Source: Paragordius varius
Lineage: Eukaryota > Nematomorpha
Reading direction: 5' to 3'
DNA: 64,000 nt
Assembly: GCA_964247055.1 (NCBI GenBank)
Contig: OZ176053.1
Span: 11,098,001 to 11,162,000, forward strand
The notes under the pieces are model-generated. The model worked only from the letters and a program-made list of their open reading frames with translations, was not told the origin of the DNA and searched no databases. This document shows, piece by piece, positions 61,177 through 64,000 of this stretch; within the stretch, counting starts at the first letter, position 1; each line of letters begins with the position of its first letter. A program made the translations under genes and the position numbers.

Positions 61177-63845
61177 TTATGCGTCATCGCTACCATGTGT
61201 TATGAGATGGGCTAATTTGGCGTAATCGAAGAAACCGGCACCATCAGTGAAAGGAGCATTTTTTAATAAATCTGATACCTAAAAAATGTTGAACGGGTGT
61301 GGAATTAAAATTTATAGTTTTAAATTTTTTTTACAAATGATAAAAGTGATAAGACATTATTGATAAAATAAAACGTGTCAAAAAAATGATATATAATTTG
61401 ATAAAAATAGACAAAGAATATGTAATAACTAATATTAGATGGTAAGACACTCAAGAATCATTATATAAAGGGTATATCATTTTTTAATCAAAGTTCTCAA
61501 AAATATGAGGTATTTAATCAAATATAAATTTATGAAATAGTACTTCATCTTGAGTCATTCGTTCACCCATTCCTGTTAAGGCGTCTCTTAGGCTAAATAA
61601 ATAATTTTTTAATAGATATAAATAATCAAATTTCAAATAAAATTGTTAACAATTAATGCATACACAGATTCTTTAATCTTTCCATCGCCCTTTTCATCGA
61701 TAATTTTGAAGGCATTCTTTATCACATCTTCTGTATCGGTTCCTATCAGATAATTAATGTTTTTTGGATTCATAAAAAATACCAAATTATCAATCAAAAG
61801 AGTTAATTAAAAATTAAAAAAAAATGTAAAATAAATTATTTTTTAGCTTTAATACGTTTATACCAAGGCTTGGAACTACAACAATTAGCCTTTTTGAAAT
61901 CACATTACCAAACAAATATGCCAAAAATATATAAACCATTACCCAAAACTGAGACCGCGGCTTCAATAAAATGAAATCTATCTCTTACTAATTTTTAAAA
62001 AGTTGACGACTTTGATTGTATAAAGAATTTTAACAAGTTTTATACTCGTCTGCCAGGACCGAGAGTGATGTTCAAATAATTCCACAGTTTGGGATTTGAA
62101 CAAAAACACACAAAAGTACGCTCACAATTTTTTCGAAATAAATTGTAGTCTTATTTTAATACTGTTTTTCATATTATTAAAAATGTACATTATTTATGGA
62201 CTTTCTTCAAATAAACGACAATATGTTTAAATTCAGTATTTATATTCTATAATAAAATAATTTAGCCGGTAATTTTAAAAATCGATATTAAAATTCATTT
62301 CATATAAACAATAAAACGGGGTTCATTTGGTTAAAAGCCCTCTGTTCAAAAAATATGCCGAAAGATACACTGGAATGAGAACCACCATTGAAAGCGGTGG
62401 TTCGGTTTTAATCCCTGCCTAGTCTTCATTTACCACAATTTAGTTTGCAAATAGTAATTTTATTGTTGATACTTTAAAAATTTGGTTTTTTTTATACCAT
62501 ACTTATGTTTTCTACCTGATAATTTATCACCGAACAGGGTCAAAAACATGGTGAAATTTATAGGGCCTGGAGCTTCACTCAACATTTCTTCAAGGTCACG
62601 GTCTCTGGCATCTTTACCTAAGGAAGCATACATATCTTTCAAATCTTCTTTGCTAATAAATCCATCTCTGTCTTGATCAATTAATGTAAATGCCTATAGT
62701 TATTATAGAAAATATATTTTGTCATTTTATCCAAATATAATATAAACATATCGAATTAATTATTTATTTAATTTCGTAGCGAGCGCTCTAAAGCCGTCAA
62801 AATTTTGAATCGAGAGAAAACATTGAAATTTATATTTCAGTATATAATGTAAATTATCATTTCGTTATATTTTTCTTTCATGGATAACATCGATTGTTTT
62901 CATGCGATCGATTGATAAATATTAATTGATTCTTCCTTCTTATGCACATCGGCTTATGCCTTCCTTATTGTTGGCACACAGATAAACATTGAAGGTCAAA
63001 TCAAATATTTATAATGCAAAAAATATGAAAATAAAACTATCATTAAATAAAATCTTAAAAACATATTTAAATATCTTGATATATTTTTTTAAAAGCGACA
63101 AACATGATATTAGGGGATAAATAATTTTTAAAAAAGGGTCATTTTTGGATTTTATCTAGATTGTAAATCGAACAAAAAACCATATTGAAGCTTTTATACC
63201 TTAGGGTTTTTGCAACATTTAAAAAAGATTAGAAAATAAAACTCTCGAAAAAACAAGTGTTTATTGAATTCATATTTTTTTAATTTTAATGATCATCGGT
63301 AAACCTAAAAAATAATGCATTATTAAAACCAATTATTGTGATTAAACAGAGAATCTATGGACTAAAACAGATTTAGTCTATTACTCCCAAAATCGTTTAG
63401 AGTCAAAGGAGAAACACGTCTAAAAATAGAAAACACCTATTTTTGCAATCAATGATGGATCTAAGACCTAAAGGGTTGTGCTAGAGAATAATTTAGCTTT
63501 TTTAGCTTATTTAGACGAAACTCGTGAAAAAAAAACAGTTAACGCTCTTTGCAAAAGTTTACGTATGAATGAATATATATGAATTGCTAAGTTGCATACT
63601 TCTTTGAATTCTTGTATTTGTTGTTGACCGAACATGGCAAAGACATTAGAGGTGGCTCTTTGAGCTCGCATTTTCTTTTTGCCGCCCGCCGCCGCCGCCG
63701 AGGAAGCAGGCGCCGCTGAAGCCGGAGGGGGAGATTCCTTTTTGGCGGGAACTGGTTCAGGCTCGGGTTCTGGTTCCTTAACTGGGGGGACTGGCGTTTC
63801 TCTCTCCTTGTCTTTATCCTTATCCTTGTCCTTACTCTTCTTCTT
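61177..63845 (-). CDS. Myosin regulatory light chain with long Lys/Pro/Ala N-terminus (5' end missing)
   Basis: Exons 63845-63600, 62693-62516, 61742-61664, 61592-61544 and 61278-61177 read in phase to a stop after [12 protein letters not shown]; 217 residues are visible. The first ATG exon lies upstream, probably past the window edge. [20 protein letters not shown] is the RLC phosphorylation segment: the Thr-Ser pair is the myosin light chain kinase target in the family. The first EF-hand has a full Ca/Mg loop, [32 protein letters not shown] is family-typical; later EF-hands are degenerate, as usual. It binds the myosin heavy-chain neck and regulates contraction. A preceding segment of about 60 residues ([25 protein letters not shown], then an Ala run) recalls the extended N-terminus of insect flight-muscle MLC2, though the core looks nearer the smooth/non-muscle type. 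Confidence 0.92.
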
Positions 63846-64000
63846 CTATACGTATGCAACAACCAATCAAGGATTACGTATATTACGTATAAAAATACAA
63901 TATAAAGTAGATTATTTTGAAAGTGTGTGGCAAAAGCATATAATGATAAAAAATAAAATCACTAATGGATTCATCTCTTTGGTTTTTAATTATATTTAAT

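Noticed and set aside
62385-62425. tRNA-like stretch GGTGGTTCGGTTTTAATCCC
   Set aside because: No matching acceptor, D or anticodon arms in the surrounding sequence; it is also inside a light-chain intron.
63587-63999. Arg-rich and Ala/Ser-rich frames of 91-106 codons
   Set aside because: Other reading frames of the repetitive N-terminal exon of the myosin light chain.
1-64000. Endogenous retrovirus, LTR element or Polinton
   Set aside because: No gag, integrase, polymerase B, capsid or LTR pair recognised; all reverse-transcriptase sequence is of non-LTR type.

Overview
The window is nuclear DNA of an animal: strongly A+T-rich, intron-bearing and crowded with transposons. The host genes recognised are a FOXRED1-type mitochondrial oxidoreductase (minus, runs off the left edge), an insulin-degrading enzyme (IDE, minus, at least 25 exons), a macrophage migration inhibitory factor homologue (MIF, plus), a peptide-receptor-like GPCR (minus), a small RING-H2 protein (minus) and a phosphorylatable myosin regulatory light chain (minus, runs off the right edge). 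The species cannot be named. The most telling clue is a set of seven 21-24 nt introns in FOXRED1, MIF and the RING gene, a size class reported among animals for dicyemids. IDE and other introns here are 46-619 nt, so intron size is bimodal.

Layout: 0.1-6.3 kb FOXRED1, with two head-to-head RTE-like LINE copies in its sixth intron. 7.5-9.3 kb a fold-back element hit by a Helitron-like element. 10.9-11.8 kb a two-exon disordered ORF paralogous to an IDE tail exon. 13-13.8 kb a mariner relic. 14.85-26.5 kb IDE, whose core is followed by a Ser-rich segment and probably two more disordered exons. 28.6-36.0 and 39.2-45.3 kb a segmental duplication. Each copy holds a C-poor degenerate satellite and a five-exon gene for a small protein with two KRVxF motifs (candidate PP1-docking protein). 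A third, older copy of the first exon lies at 46.2 kb. 36.0-37.3 kb is an intact-looking fold-back element of the family seen at 7.5 kb. 48.2-50.0 kb MIF and the GPCR converge with 21 bp between stop codons. 52.4-53.2 kb the RING-H2 gene. 57.0-58.4 kb another Helitron-like copy, 59.3-60.1 kb a second mariner relic, and 61.2-63.8 kb the myosin light chain.

The genes do not form one pathway. The most interesting items are the ultra-short introns, the duplicated double-RVxF gene family embedded with its satellite, the long IDE tail whose module recurs downstream, and Helitron insertions datable against empty or sister sites within the window. Gene models were assembled by hand from reading frame, splice-site phase and similarity to remembered family sequences. 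No search or transcript data were available.
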